A stretch of 64,000 nt of DNA from positions 248,001 through 312,000 of the forward strand of contig JACKPQ010000002.1 in NCBI GenBank assembly GCA_024233435.1, written 5' to 3'. This document shows, one piece after another, positions 1-8,368 of the stretch (within the stretch, counting starts at the first letter, position 1; each line of letters starts with the position of its first letter). A program made the translations under genes and the position numbers. The DNA is from Chlamydiales bacterium. GTDB lineage: Bacteria; Chlamydiota; Chlamydiia; Chlamydiales; JACKPQ01. The notes under the pieces are model-generated. The model had not been told where the DNA came from. It saw nothing but the letters and a program-made list of their open reading frames with translations, and searched no databases.

Positions 1-2
1 CC

Positions 3-1829
3 CTTGCAGCCATTATCAACGGCCAGGTGGTTGATCTTGCCCATAAGCTTAAAACGGGTGACAAAGTACAATTCATTAATTTTGACACTCCCGCAGGAAA
101 AGAAATTTTTTGGCATAGCTCTGCCCATGTCCTTGCACAAGCCATTTTACGCCTCTATCCAGATGCCAAACCAACCATCGGACCTCCCATCAAAGGTGGG
201 TTTTATTATGACTTTGCTAATCTTTCCATATCAGAGGAGGATTTCCCAAAAATAGAAGCTGAAATTCAAAAGATTCTCAAAGAAAATCACAGACCCGAAA
301 GAACCCTCTTTGAAGACCGAAAAAGCGCTTTAGCTTCTTTTTGTGAAAATCCTTACAAGTGTGAGTTGATAGAAAGTTTTGAAGATGGACCCATAACGGG
401 CTACAAACAGGGTGAGTTTTTTGATCTGTGCCGAGGTCCTCACTTGCCAAATCTTGGAAAAATCAAAGCCTTTAAACTTCTTAAAACATCGGGGGCTTAC
501 TGGCGCGGTGACAGCAAAAATGCGATGCTAACACGTATTTATGGCATCTCTTTTCCTGATCGCAAACTCCTCAAAGACCATCTTCATCTTCTTGAAGAGG
601 CCAAAAAAAGAGACCATCGATTGCTAGGCACTAAGCTTGACCTATACTCTTTTCATGAAGAGGCTCCTGCCATGCCGTTTATTCACCCAAAAGGAATGAT
701 TATTTGGAATCATCTTCTTGCTTTTTGGAGAGAGCTTCACACCGCAGACAGCTATGAAGAGATTCAAACACCCCTCATCCTTACCAAAGAGCTTTGGGAA
801 ACATCTGGGCATTGGGAGCACTATCGTGAGAACATGTACACCACAGAAATCGAGGAGCGCACTTTTGCAATCAAACCCATGAACTGCCCAGGATGTATGA
901 TCTACTACTCATCCAAACGCCATAGTTATCGGGACTTTCCACTTAAAGTTGCAGAGCTCGGTCGCGTCCATCGCTATGAGCCATCAGGCGCTGTCAACGG
1001 CATGTTTCGTGTGCGCAGCTTCCTTCAAGATGATGCTCACATTTTCATGACTCAAGATCAAATCACAGACTGCATCTTAAACGTTTTGCAACTTGTAGAA
1101 AAAACATACAGCGCTTTTGGACTGAACTACCGCTTTGAGCTCTCGACAAGGCCTGATAAAAAGAAGACGATCGGCTCAGATAAAGATTGGCAAGTTGCAA
1201 CAGATGGGCTGCGAAACGCTCTTGACGCTTATGGCAAACCTTACCAGGTGAACGAGGGCGATGGAGCCTTCTATGGACCTAAAATTGACCTCCATATCCA
1301 AGATGCGCTCGATCGATCATGGCAATGCGGCACCATTCAGCTTGATATGTCCTTGCCTGAGCGCTTTGACCTTGAGTACACAGATAGTGACGGCCAATCC
1401 AAGCGCCCCATCATGATTCATCGCGCTATCTTTGGATCGATTGAGCGTTTTTATGGGATTATCGTTGAACATTTTGCTGGAAAGTTTCCTCTTTGGCTTA
1501 GCCCACGCCAAGTCGCAGTCATACCTGTTGCGGATCGCCACAACGAATATGCGTATGCTGTTTCCAAAGAACTTAGCCACTATGGACTTGCTTGCGAAAC
1601 CTACGATGCTCAAGAATCTGTGAGCAAAAAAGTGCGTAAAGCGCAAACCCTACAAACAAATTATATGCTAACTGTCGGTGATCAAGAAGTTGAAAATAAC
1701 ACAGTTACAGTGCGCACACGCGATAATGTTGTACATGGGGAGTTGAAGGTAAAAGATTTCGCTGCGACAATCACAAAAGAGTTGAAATCACGAGCCCTGA
1801 GCTCGCCTTACACGAACAAGGAAAGCTAG
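3..1829 (+). CDS. thrS: Threonyl-tRNA synthetase, 5'-truncated by window start
   Basis: This enzyme charges tRNA-Thr with threonine in the cytosol. The reading frame is open to the first bases of the window. The first visible residues (LAAIINGQVVDLAHKL) are the middle of the N-terminal TGS domain, so the true start lies upstream; 608 residues are visible. The editing domain shows HSSAHVLAQ and DLCRGPHLPN, the class II catalytic core shows KPMNCPGCM, and the C-terminal anticodon-binding domain starts near PRQVAVIPV. The stop codon abuts the ATG of parA directly, so the two genes are probably co-transcribed. The same thrS-parA-pGP6 order is remembered from Chlamydia trachomatis (CT581-CT583). 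Assignment is very secure; only the start is missing. Confidence 0.97.
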   Translation, partial: LAAIINGQVVDLAHKLKTGDKVQFINFDTPAGKEIFWHSSAHVLAQAILRLYPDAKPTIGPPIKGGFYYDFANLSISEEDFPKIEAEIQKILKENHRPERTLFEDRKSALASFCENPYKCELIESFEDGPITGYKQGEFFDLCRGPHLPNLGKIKAFKLLKTSGAYWRGDSKNAMLTRIYGISFPDRKLLKDHLHLLEEAKKRDHRLLGTKLDLYSFHEEAPAMPFIHPKGMIIWNHLLAFWRELHTADSYEEIQTPLILTKELWETSGHWEHYRENMYTTEIEERTFAIKPMNCPGCMIYYSSKRHSYRDFPLKVAELGRVHRYEPSGAVNGMFRVRSFLQDDAHIFMTQDQITDCILNVLQLVEKTYSAFGLNYRFELSTRPDKKKTIGSDKDWQVATDGLRNALDAYGKPYQVNEGDGAFYGPKIDLHIQDALDRSWQCGTIQLDMSLPERFDLEYTDSDGQSKRPIMIHRAIFGSIERFYGIIVEHFAGKFPLWLSPRQVAVIPVADRHNEYAYAVSKELSHYGLACETYDAQESVSKKVRKAQTLQTNYMLTVGDQEVENNTVTVRTRDNVVHGELKVKDFAATITKELKSRALSSPYTNKES

Positions 1830-2591
1830 ATGAAAGTCATCACAATTAGCAGCTTTAAAGGTGGTACAGCAAAAACATCGACAACGCTACATCTTGGGGC
1901 AGCTCTTGCAAAGTACCACAAGCAAAAAGTGTTGCTTATAGACTTTGATGCACAAGCAAACCTCACAACAGGCCTTGGTTTTGACCCAGACAACCAAGAC
2001 AGCCTCGCTCCAGTTTTGCAGGGAGAAAAAGCACTCGAAGAGGTTATTTTGCGCACTCAGCAGCGTAACCTCGATCTCATTCCTGCAGACACATGGCTTG
2101 AGCGCATTGAAACTACAGGCACGCTGGCCTCAAATCGCTACTCTCACGAGCGGCTAAAAGAGCTCTTGCGCAACCTTGAATACGACTACATCATTATTGA
2201 CACTCCACCCTCGCTCTGCTGGCTTACAGAATCTGCACTTATTGCCGCACAATACGGACTGATCACTGTGACACCTGAATTTTACAGCGTCAAAGGTTTA
2301 GAGCGCCTCTCTCAATTTATCGACAACATTTCCAAGCGTCATCCTTTAGACATTATTGGTGTTAGCATGTCTTTTTGGAATCAAAGAGGAAAAAGCAATA
2401 GCGCTTTTATGGATCTGATCGAAGCGACTTTTCCTGGAAAAGCCTTGGATCAAAAAATCCGACGTGATATTCATGTCTCAGAAGCATCGATTCACGGAAA
2501 GCCTATTTTTGAGGTTGCGCCGTTAAGCCGAGCTTCACAAGATTACACCCGCTTAACGAAAGAAATATTAAATAAAATCCGCGCAATGTAA
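1830..2591 (+). CDS. ParA/Soj-family ATPase (chromosomal pGP5-like)
   Basis: A 253-residue ParA-type ATPase. The N-terminal deviant Walker A motif is SSFKGGTAKTSTT, with both signature lysines present. It is followed by LLIDFDAQANLTTGLGF (Walker A' region) and IIIDTPPSLCWLT (Walker B). ParA proteins bind DNA and ATP and position chromosomes, plasmids or other cargo. The gene starts at the base after the thrS stop and is followed 23 bp later by a pGP6-like gene. This pairing matches the chromosomal paralogues (CT582/CT583) of the chlamydial plasmid genes pgp5 and pgp6. Its last codons lie inside the 2586-2604 palindrome. The family is certain. The role (segregation or regulation) is inferred. 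Confidence 0.92.
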   Translation: MKVITISSFKGGTAKTSTTLHLGAALAKYHKQKVLLIDFDAQANLTTGLGFDPDNQDSLAPVLQGEKALEEVILRTQQRNLDLIPADTWLERIETTGTLASNRYSHERLKELLRNLEYDYIIIDTPPSLCWLTESALIAAQYGLITVTPEFYSVKGLERLSQFIDNISKRHPLDIIGVSMSFWNQRGKSNSAFMDLIEATFPGKALDQKIRRDIHVSEASIHGKPIFEVAPLSRASQDYTRLTKEILNKIRAM

Positions 2592-2604
2592 AGCCGCTTT
2601 ACAT
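2586..2604. repeat. Perfect inverted pair of the TGTAAAGCC word
   Basis: The 19-base sequence ATGTAAAGCCGCTTTACAT is a perfect 9+1+9 palindrome overlapping the stop codon of parA. The identical palindrome (opposite central base) recurs at 17698-17716 and 34709-34727. Single copies of its half, ATGTAAAGCC, are scattered through the core genes. With a 1-base centre it is a poor terminator (the practical loop would be CCG with an 8-bp stem), and no T-run follows. It is better read as a member of a dispersed recognition-word family. Confidence 0.8.
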
Positions 2605-2614
2605 AGGAGTCAAA

Positions 2615-3364
2615 ATGGTCAAGCTCAATACGTTACTAGCAGAACGTTTCAAAAAAAAAGAAAAAGGATCCTCGAAAACAGATAGCCTAGCAGAGGCATC
2701 TGGAGCAGGTGGGCTCTCAAGTTTCGGAGGCGTTTTTCGTATCTGCCCCCTTAATGAACACGAGCACAAACAACTTTTTGATATTCTTCAAACCTATAAA
2801 AACGAAGATTGTGACTTTGATCGCGACCTCACAGACATTTGCGCTCTTACATCAGAAGTTAAAGCCATCAACAACCAAGCAGTCATCCTTCATGGAGAGC
2901 GGATACAAAAAGCTCAAGACATCTTTAAGTTCTACCGCGATGGTGCCTTTACCGAGTGGATGATTGCCTCCTATGGAAATCGCCAAACTCCTTACAACTT
3001 CCTCCAGTATTACAAGTTCTATACAACGCTATCTGAAATGTTAAAGAAGAAAACCGATCTCATGCCCAGACAAGTCATCTATACTCTTGCCAGCCGCGAA
3101 GGAGATCGCGAAGTTAAAGAGTCGATCATCAACAACTTCCATGGAGAGTCTAAAGAAACGCTTTTGTCCCTCATTAGACAAAAATTTCCCCTGCCACAAG
3201 AAGACAAGCGCTCTTCAAATCCTGTTAAAAAAACCATCTCATCATTAAAAAGAACCATCAAAGAAGTGCAGGGTCAATTTACCCCCTCTCCAAAACAGCT
3301 TGACAAACTTAAAGGGTTAGCTGAACAGCTCAACGCTCTTATCAAGTCGATCGAAAGTCAGTAG
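2615..3364 (+). CDS. pGP6-D-like protein (CT583 family)
   Basis: A 249-residue protein without a signal peptide, starting Lys-rich (AERFKKKEKGSS). It resembles the chlamydial plasmid protein pGP6-D and its chromosomal paralogue CT583, whose biochemical function is unknown. Recognition rests on its position after a ParA gene and on a helix-rich, charged composition with a conserved middle (TEWMIASYGNRQTPYNFLQYYKFY). The C-terminal third (SSLKRTIKEVQGQ to the end) looks like a coiled helix. An AGGAG ribosome site precedes the ATG. Its last 48 bases overlap the 3' end of dapA on the other strand. It is probably an operon with thrS-parA. Confidence 0.8.
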   Translation: MVKLNTLLAERFKKKEKGSSKTDSLAEASGAGGLSSFGGVFRICPLNEHEHKQLFDILQTYKNEDCDFDRDLTDICALTSEVKAINNQAVILHGERIQKAQDIFKFYRDGAFTEWMIASYGNRQTPYNFLQYYKFYTTLSEMLKKKTDLMPRQVIYTLASREGDREVKESIINNFHGESKETLLSLIRQKFPLPQEDKRSSNPVKKTISSLKRTIKEVQGQFTPSPKQLDKLKGLAEQLNALIKSIESQ

Positions 3365-4201
3365 GGCATCTTGCATTGCCTTTTTGGAATCAGAGCTGGC
3401 TGTCACAAGTGGCAGCCTAAGTTCATTACCACATAGACCCAAGCAACTCATTGCGCACTTAATGGCGATGGGATTGACTTCAGTATTTAAAGCATTTAGC
3501 AAACAGCGACACATTTTAAATCTTTCTTCAGCCACATCCCAACTTCCGGCTTTACAAGCGTGCACCATTTCAGTCCAGACCCGGGGAATCACATTGCCCA
3601 CCACAGAAATAGTACCAGCAGCGCCCATCTTCATCATCTCAAGCGTTAAGTGATCATCACCACAAAGCAAACTAGCGCCATAATCCAACAGCTCGCTGCA
3701 CAGCTCTAAATCACCTGACGCCTCTTTCAATGCAACAACGCCATCAATCTGCATGATGAGCTTTAAATCATTCGCATTTAAACGCACACCCGTGCGTCCC
3801 GGATGGTGATAGGCAATAACGGGGAGGCCAACATCAGCAATCGACTTGTAGTGGGCAATAATGCCTCTTACGGGGGGTTTGTTGTAATAGGGCACAACAA
3901 CCAAACATCCGTCAGCGCCCAACTCCATCGCCTGTCGCGTGCGCTCTACAGATTTTTGAGTATCATTACAGCCTGTTCCAACCACAACAGATAGTTGCCT
4001 ATCAGACCAGTCGATAGCCCGCTTGATAATTTGACGCTCTTCTTCTTCTGAAAGGGATGAGCGCTCACCAGTCGTGCCCAGCAATACAAGCCCATCTGTT
4101 TTTGCTTCGACGTGCACATCGACAAGCTTTTTTAAAGAATCAAAATCAACACACCCATCATTAAACGGTGTGACTATCGCTACAAAATGCCCTGAAAACA
4201 T
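3317..4201 (-). CDS. dapA: 4-hydroxy-tetrahydrodipicolinate synthase
   Basis: This cytosolic aldolase condenses pyruvate with aspartate semialdehyde, the first committed step to diaminopimelate and lysine. The TIM-barrel protein begins MFSGHFVAIVTPFND, as in characterised DapA. It shows LVLLGTTGERSSL for the active-site threonines, IAYHHPGRTGVRL where the family has the catalytic Tyr, and GVVALKEASGD with the Schiff-base Lys. One oddity: the family's YNVP is YHHP here, so the conserved Tyr is followed by His-His. A strong AGAAGGGG precedes a double ATG; the second (4201) matches the family start, and upstream in-frame ATGs are less likely. It converges with the pGP6-like gene. About 294 residues, the usual length. 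Confidence 0.93.
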   Translation of the reverse strand: MFSGHFVAIVTPFNDGCVDFDSLKKLVDVHVEAKTDGLVLLGTTGERSSLSEEEERQIIKRAIDWSDRQLSVVVGTGCNDTQKSVERTRQAMELGADGCLVVVPYYNKPPVRGIIAHYKSIADVGLPVIAYHHPGRTGVRLNANDLKLIMQIDGVVALKEASGDLELCSELLDYGASLLCGDDHLTLEMMKMGAAGTISVVGNVIPRVWTEMVHACKAGSWDVAEERFKMCRCLLNALNTEVNPIAIKCAMSCLGLCGNELRLPLVTASSDSKKAMQDALLTFDRLDKSVELFS

Positions 4202-4464
4202 CATTTCCCCTTCTCTTGATTTTAGCATTAGCATACTCTAGACTAGATAGAAAACCAAGGCAGAATCATTACACACGTCTCCTCATCAAACTTTAAATTT
4301 CAAGCCACCCTCTGTTGTTTATACCGAAGGGATCTCAAATAGTCACCCTATTTGAACGCCCGCTCCTTAATCTACAATATAACTCCCAAAGCTTGGATTA
4401 TTAAATAATTTTTATCGTTGATTTTTAATATAAAGGGTTTTATACTTGCCCCAGGTGATTATTG
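4202..4464. promoter_or_regulatory. Divergent intergenic region with a small perfect hairpin
   Basis: This gap lies between dapA (leftward) and a small hypothetical gene (rightward), so it must hold promoters for both. It contains a perfect 8-bp stem, TCAAATAG (4335-4342) with CTATTTGA (4348-4355) and a 5-base loop. A very A+T-rich stretch follows at about 4375-4445. No tRNA or other RNA gene is visible. The hairpin could be an operator or a 5' leader structure; nothing in the sequence decides this. Confidence 0.45.
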
Positions 4465-4827
4465 ATGAAGTATAAGACGTATCTACATTTTTTATCTCAA
4501 GTGGCGTCGGGCAGCTCTGGGTCTTTTCAGCACGAAAATATAAATATTTATTTTACATGGAATCCATGTAAAGCCACCATGTGCCTTTCTATTTTATTGG
4601 ACGATTCGGACGGCTCTATGTTCCACGGATCAGGGGGATGTAAAAAGCTGAAGTGGAGCAACGACCACCCCTATTTTGAAATTAGAGATTCAAAAGTTTT
4701 CTTGTCACAAGACGTCAGCGGCATCCCGACCTTTGTGGAAATGAGGTCTGTTGTAAAGGGGTTTATTGAACTGTCTCAAGAGTTTAACGACCAGTCTATG
4801 GGCTCTTTGCCCCACTGTTTTAGATAA
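4465..4827 (+). CDS. Hypothetical protein, about 120 residues
   Basis: A small soluble protein with no signal peptide or membrane segment, which I do not recognise. It has an alternating beta pattern (INIYFTWNPCKATMCLSILL) followed by a C-terminal helix (FVEMRSVVKGFIELSQEF). That size and architecture are reminiscent of CesT-type type III secretion chaperones, which chlamydiae carry in number, but no diagnostic residue is visible and I do not claim the function. The start is taken at the ATG (4465) rather than the TTG one codon earlier. The last 52 bases overlap the 3' end of ung on the opposite strand. It contains one TGTAAAGCC word (4566-4575). Confidence 0.6.
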   Translation: MKYKTYLHFLSQVASGSSGSFQHENINIYFTWNPCKATMCLSILLDDSDGSMFHGSGGCKKLKWSNDHPYFEIRDSKVFLSQDVSGIPTFVEMRSVVKGFIELSQEFNDQSMGSLPHCFR

Positions 4828-5462
4828 TCATTTGTTTTTGAAAAATGGCGACACCCAAAGAACTTGTCCGCGGAGTAGGGCGATGGGTGAGCGCAAGTCA
4901 AGACCGCATGTGGATGCTTCCTAGATTCTAAAATTCTTTCGCACTTTTCTTGGGCTGAACGCCCCCATAAAATAAATACGAGCGGGTCCTTGCGATCGCA
5001 CAACTTTGCGATCACGGCATCTGTAAACTCCTCCCAACCCTTGCCGTAATGCGACTTGGGCTGGCGCGCTCGCACGGTGAGGGTGGCGTTAAGAAGCAAA
5101 ACCCCCTGATCAGCCCACTTAATGAGGCTGCCATGCTCTATAGGCTCAACCCCCAAGTCTGTTTGCATTTCTTTGTAAATGTTTTTAAGAGATGGAGGAA
5201 CCCGTATGCCTCGCGCTACACTAAAGCAAAGTCCCTCTGCCTGCCCAGGTCCGTGATAGGGATCTTGCCCCATGATGACGACTTTGACCTTGTTAAATGG
5301 TGTGTGACGAAAGGCGTTAAAGACCTGTTCCTCAGGCGGAAAAAAGACCTGCTTCGCTTTTTTTTCTTCTTCAAGAAAAGCTTTTAAGTTTTGGATATAA
5401 GGCTTCTTTAGCTCATCTCCAAGAGCTTCATGCCAAGATTTTTCCAGTGTCATGCCTTTCAT
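4776..5462 (-). CDS. ung: Uracil-DNA glycosylase
   Basis: This enzyme removes uracil from DNA as the first step of base-excision repair. The 228-residue protein has the water-activating motif VVIMGQDPYHGPGQAEGL (catalytic Asp) and the FILWGRSAQ segment. It also has the C-terminal leucine-loop region LTCAHPSPYSADKFFGCRHF, a family-1 UNG signature. The length is normal. Two ATGs three codons apart (5462 and 5453) could serve as the start; the second has AAAGG just upstream. It converges with the small hypothetical gene and lies near tRNA-Pro. In C. trachomatis I remember ung next to uvrD and rpoN; here those are more than 50 kb away. Confidence 0.96.
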   Translation of the reverse strand: MKGMTLEKSWHEALGDELKKPYIQNLKAFLEEEKKAKQVFFPPEEQVFNAFRHTPFNKVKVVIMGQDPYHGPGQAEGLCFSVARGIRVPPSLKNIYKEMQTDLGVEPIEHGSLIKWADQGVLLLNATLTVRARQPKSHYGKGWEEFTDAVIAKLCDRKDPLVFILWGRSAQEKCERILESRKHPHAVLTCAHPSPYSADKFFGCRHFSKTNDYLKQWGKEPIDWSLNS

Positions 5463-5549
5463 GGAAGAAACGGTACTATTTTTTGCATTTTTGATTCAAG
5501 TGCCCGGCGTTGACTTTTAACGCTATAAGAAGCTAACATTTAGTTCTAC

Positions 5550-5624
5550 CTGGATGTGGCGCAGCTTGGCTAGCGCACTAGCATGGGGTGCTAGGGGTCG
5601 GAGGTTCGAATCCTCTCATCCAGA
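5550..5624 (+). tRNA. tRNA-Pro (anticodon GGG)
   Basis: A full cloverleaf can be folded. The acceptor stem is CTGGATG with CATCCAG, the D stem is GCGC/GCGC, and the anticodon stem is CTAGC/GCTAG around the loop ATGGGGT, which gives anticodon GGG. A 5-base variable region follows, then a T arm with TTCGAAT. The discriminator base is A, and CCA is not encoded. GGG reads the proline codons CCC and CCU. The first acceptor pair is C-G, as expected for tRNA-Pro. The gene stands alone, with no second tRNA beside it. Confidence 0.95.
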
Positions 5625-5849
5625 TTTTCCACAATTGATTGTCAACAAAGTGTTCATAGGACGTTTACAAGGCTAGCTGAAATCTTTCATGTTCAAAAAC
5701 AGATGGTTTTATGAACAGTTATACCCCCTCTGTCAACGGCTATTTTTCTCTATGTAAAACATGAGGTTATGAACATCTCCACAGTCCCTAATAACAACTA
5801 CTCTAAAATACTATAGTTTTTATGTTTCTCTATGAGGTAGAATTCAGTT
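5625..5849. promoter_or_regulatory. Intergenic region with repeated 8-10 base words
   Basis: Between tRNA-Pro and the GlmU-like gene, TGTTCATA (5651-5658) is followed by two copies of its reverse complement TATGAACA (5710-5717 and 5769-5776). TTTCTCTATG occurs twice (5745-5754 and 5825-5834), and TGTCAAC occurs twice. Three copies of an 8-mer in about 130 bases are far above chance. This suggests protein-binding sites controlling the downstream hexapeptide-protein/ispA operon. The second TTTCTCTATG leads into GAGG before the start codon. No promoter can be assigned with certainty. Confidence 0.5.
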
Positions 5850-6410
5850 ATGCATTACTCGAAGTTTTTCAAGTCAATCCCTCAGGAACTTAAAGGTCTT
5901 TTTGAGCAAAGTGAATATGTCTGGGATGTGTTAAAGGTTTTGAGGGAGTGGGTCGATACAGCAACTGGTGGAAAGGTCGTTATGGGAAAGGATGTGCTCG
6001 TTGAAGAGGGTGCGTTGATTGAGGGTCCCTGCTGGATTGGCTCTGGATGTAAAATTTTACACGGGGCTGCTGTTAGACCGTATACTGTTTTATGCGATGG
6101 CGCGGTTATTGGACACTGCACGGAAGTGAAACGATCAATTTTGCTTGAGGGTGCAAAGGCTCCCCACTTCAATTATATTGGTGATTCTATCCTTGGGGCC
6201 AATGTTAACATGGGTGCTGGCGCTAAAACAGCTAATTTGCGCTTTGATGGAAAGGTGATAAAGGTGGATGGAATCGACACAGGCTTGCGAAAGTTTGGCG
6301 TGATTTTGGGAGACTCTGCTCAGGTGGGGTGCAACTGCATTTTAGGTCCCGGGTGTTTGATTGATCCTAATAGGCTTTGTAGGCCTTGTTCTTATGTTGG
6401 TGCTGGATGA
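5850..6410 (+). CDS. GlmU-like left-handed beta-helix (hexapeptide) protein
   Basis: A 186-residue protein made mostly of hexapeptide repeats ([LIV]-G-x-x-x-x), for example VLVEEGALIEGPCWIGSG, AVRPYTVLCDGAVIG and YIGDSILGANVNMGAGAKTAN. The segment NMGAGAKTANLRFDGK strongly resembles the acetyltransferase half of GlmU. The N-terminal pyrophosphorylase domain of bifunctional GlmU is missing, as in the short chlamydial CT629-type protein annotated as GlmU. It may act as an acyl- or acetyltransferase on sugar nucleotides; whether it completes UDP-GlcNAc synthesis is unclear. It overlaps ispA by four bases (ATGA), which indicates translational coupling. Confidence 0.75.
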   Translation: MHYSKFFKSIPQELKGLFEQSEYVWDVLKVLREWVDTATGGKVVMGKDVLVEEGALIEGPCWIGSGCKILHGAAVRPYTVLCDGAVIGHCTEVKRSILLEGAKAPHFNYIGDSILGANVNMGAGAKTANLRFDGKVIKVDGIDTGLRKFGVILGDSAQVGCNCILGPGCLIDPNRLCRPCSYVGAG

Positions 6411-7246
6411 TTCTGGTAGAGCTGCGAAATAGCTTTGAAGAGGCCTTAAAATGCGACCTGGAGCAGATGCGCGAGCAGATCAAACTGTGCGATGCGATCG
6501 AATATGCACTTTTGACAGGCGGAAAGCGTTTTCGCCCATTGATTGTGATGAGTATTGCACAAGCTTTGGGGTGTTGTGATGTAAAGCCAGCAGCTTTGGC
6601 CGTCGAGTATTTTCACACAGCTTCTTTGATTGCTGACGATCTGCCTTGCATGGACAACGATATTGTTCGAAGGGGCGAAAAGTCTTTGCACTGCGCGTTT
6701 GATGAAACAACAGCGCTTCTTGCAAGCTACGCCTTGATATGCGCAGCATTTGAAAAGGTGCATGTGAATGCTAAATTCTGTGGTGCTAACGAGGGAATGG
6801 TCGCCCTGGAGCAAGCAGCGCGTGCTGCTGGGTTGAAGGGCGCTACTGGTGGGCAATTTCTTGATTTATTTCCCCCCGATTATGATGCTGACACGCTTTT
6901 GGATATTTTAAACCGAAAGACTGTTACGCTTTTTGAAACGGCATTTGTATTTGGTTGGGTCTTTGGTGGCGGCGATTTAAAGCAACTCGATGCTGTAAAA
7001 AAGGCAGCCCTTCACTTTGGGCTAGCGTTTCAAATAGGTGATGACCTGTGTGATTTTGAGCAGGATTTAGGCCGAGTGACATCAAATTATGCTGTTGCTT
7101 TGGGCAAAGAAAAAGCCACCCACGCTTTTTATAAGCATGTGGCGGCTTTAGACCTTCTTTTAGTGAAGCTGCAGCTAGATGGCAGCGGGCTAAAAGATTT
7201 GAAAGGGCTGTTGATGCATCATTTAGCGCCTGCAAGCTCTGCTTGA
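6407..7246 (+). CDS. ispA: Polyprenyl diphosphate synthase (IspA-type)
   Basis: This enzyme joins isopentenyl and allylic diphosphates into geranyl/farnesyl diphosphate, the cytosolic precursor of lipid carriers and quinone side chains. The trans-isoprenyl synthase motifs are clear: GGKRFRPLIV, the first Asp-rich motif DDLPCMDND, GATGGQFLDLF, and the second Asp-rich motif FQIGDDLCDFEQD. The start is placed at 6407, where ATG overlaps the upstream TGA and matches the family length (279 residues). Its last 28 bases overlap the end of recA on the opposite strand. It carries one TGTAAAGCC word in the codons for DVKP. Confidence 0.9.
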   Translation: MILVELRNSFEEALKCDLEQMREQIKLCDAIEYALLTGGKRFRPLIVMSIAQALGCCDVKPAALAVEYFHTASLIADDLPCMDNDIVRRGEKSLHCAFDETTALLASYALICAAFEKVHVNAKFCGANEGMVALEQAARAAGLKGATGGQFLDLFPPDYDADTLLDILNRKTVTLFETAFVFGWVFGGGDLKQLDAVKKAALHFGLAFQIGDDLCDFEQDLGRVTSNYAVALGKEKATHAFYKHVAALDLLLVKLQLDGSGLKDLKGLLMHHLAPASSA

Positions 7247-8274
7247 GGTTCAGGCAAGTTGATCCCACGTGTTTGTTTGTATTGTTGTATGACACACTCT
7301 TCAATTTCGTCAGCAAGTTTAGGGTTTTTCTTTAGCTCATCGCGCGCTGCTTCTCGACCTTGTCCAAGGCGCGTTTCTTTATAGCTAAACCAAGACCCCT
7401 TTTTATCGACGACCTTGTAATCTACTCCTAAATCTATGATGTTGCCTAAACGAGAAATTCCCTCATTAAAGAGAATATCAAACTCTGCAACTTGGAAAGG
7501 GGGTGCCATTTTGTTTTTAGCGACCTTAACCTTTACGCGGTTACCAACGTCTGTGTTGTCTGCGCCCTTGACAGATCCAATGCGGCGAATATCGAGGCGG
7601 ATTGATGAGTAAAACTTGAGAGCTCTTCCACCTGTTGTTGTTTCAGGGCTACCAAACATGACGCCAATTTTTTCGCGGATTTGGTTGATGAAGATAGCGC
7701 ATGTATTGCTTTTAGAAAGAGAGGCGGTGAGCTTGCGTAGCGCCTGTGACATCAAGCGGGCGTGTACGCCCATTTGAGAATCGCCGATCTCCCCTTCTAG
7801 CTCCGATCTTGGAACTAAAGCTGCTACAGAGTCAATGACGATGACATCAATGGCTCCAGAGCGAGCTAGGACTTCTGCAATATTTAAAGCGTCTTCACCA
7901 CAGTCTGGCTGAGACAGCATGAGGCTGTCGATATCGACACCGATGCGCTTTGCATAGGCAGGATCAAGAGCATGCTCGGCATCAATGTAGGCCGCTGTGC
8001 CTCCGTTTTTTTGGCAGTTAGCGACAATGTGTTGCGCAAGTGTCGATTTACCAGAAGACTCAGGGCCGTAAATCTCAACCACGCGCCCGCGCGGAACGCC
8101 CCCTATCCCTAAAGCCATGTCTAATGAAAGGGCTCCAGTCTTGATCACTTGAACGCCGTGGCCTGTCGAGTGCTTGCCAAGGGTCATGATCGATCCCTCT
8201 CCAAATTGTTTTTCAATGTGAGCAAGTGCAAGTTCTAATGCTTTTTTCTTGGCGCTATCTTGTGAATTAGACAT
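7219..8274 (-). CDS. recA: Recombinase A
   Basis: RecA forms ATP-dependent filaments on single-stranded DNA and drives homologous strand exchange. It begins SNSQDSAKKKALELAL, followed by IEKQFGEGSIMTLG, the Walker A GPESSGKST, Walker B VIVIDSVAALVP, and L2-loop region NQIREKIGVMFGSPETTTGG. It is about 351 residues, the normal length. The start at 8274 is fixed by AAAGGAGAA seven bases upstream; an in-frame ATG 18 codons earlier lacks such a site. It is transcribed divergently from glk across a 94-bp gap. No LexA-like operator was recognised in that gap. Confidence 0.98.
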   Translation of the reverse strand: MSNSQDSAKKKALELALAHIEKQFGEGSIMTLGKHSTGHGVQVIKTGALSLDMALGIGGVPRGRVVEIYGPESSGKSTLAQHIVANCQKNGGTAAYIDAEHALDPAYAKRIGVDIDSLMLSQPDCGEDALNIAEVLARSGAIDVIVIDSVAALVPRSELEGEIGDSQMGVHARLMSQALRKLTASLSKSNTCAIFINQIREKIGVMFGSPETTTGGRALKFYSSIRLDIRRIGSVKGADNTDVGNRVKVKVAKNKMAPPFQVAEFDILFNEGISRLGNIIDLGVDYKVVDKKGSWFSYKETRLGQGREAARDELKKNPKLADEIEECVIQQYKQTRGINLPEPQAELAGAK

Positions 8275-8368
8275 AGATTCTCCTTTTGTGGTTTCCCATA
8301 GAGTGACCTGTTTTCTTGTTTCAGTCAAGGCCTAGAAAAGAATTCAGCCATCGTTATATAGCTTAAGT

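Noticed and set aside
2586..2604. 19-bp palindrome as an intrinsic terminator of parA
   Set aside because: The centre leaves a 3-base loop at best and no T-run follows. The next gene is co-directional and close, and an identical palindrome lies inside another coding region.
1830..3364. ParA plus pGP6-like pair as evidence of an integrated plasmid or a replication origin
   Set aside because: The same pair after thrS is remembered as a normal chromosomal locus in chlamydiae. No other plasmid genes, iterons or DnaA-box cluster are seen.
5550..5624. tRNA-Pro as the attachment site of a genomic island
   Set aside because: No integrase gene or duplicated tRNA 3' end was found. The accessory island begins more than 30 kb away.
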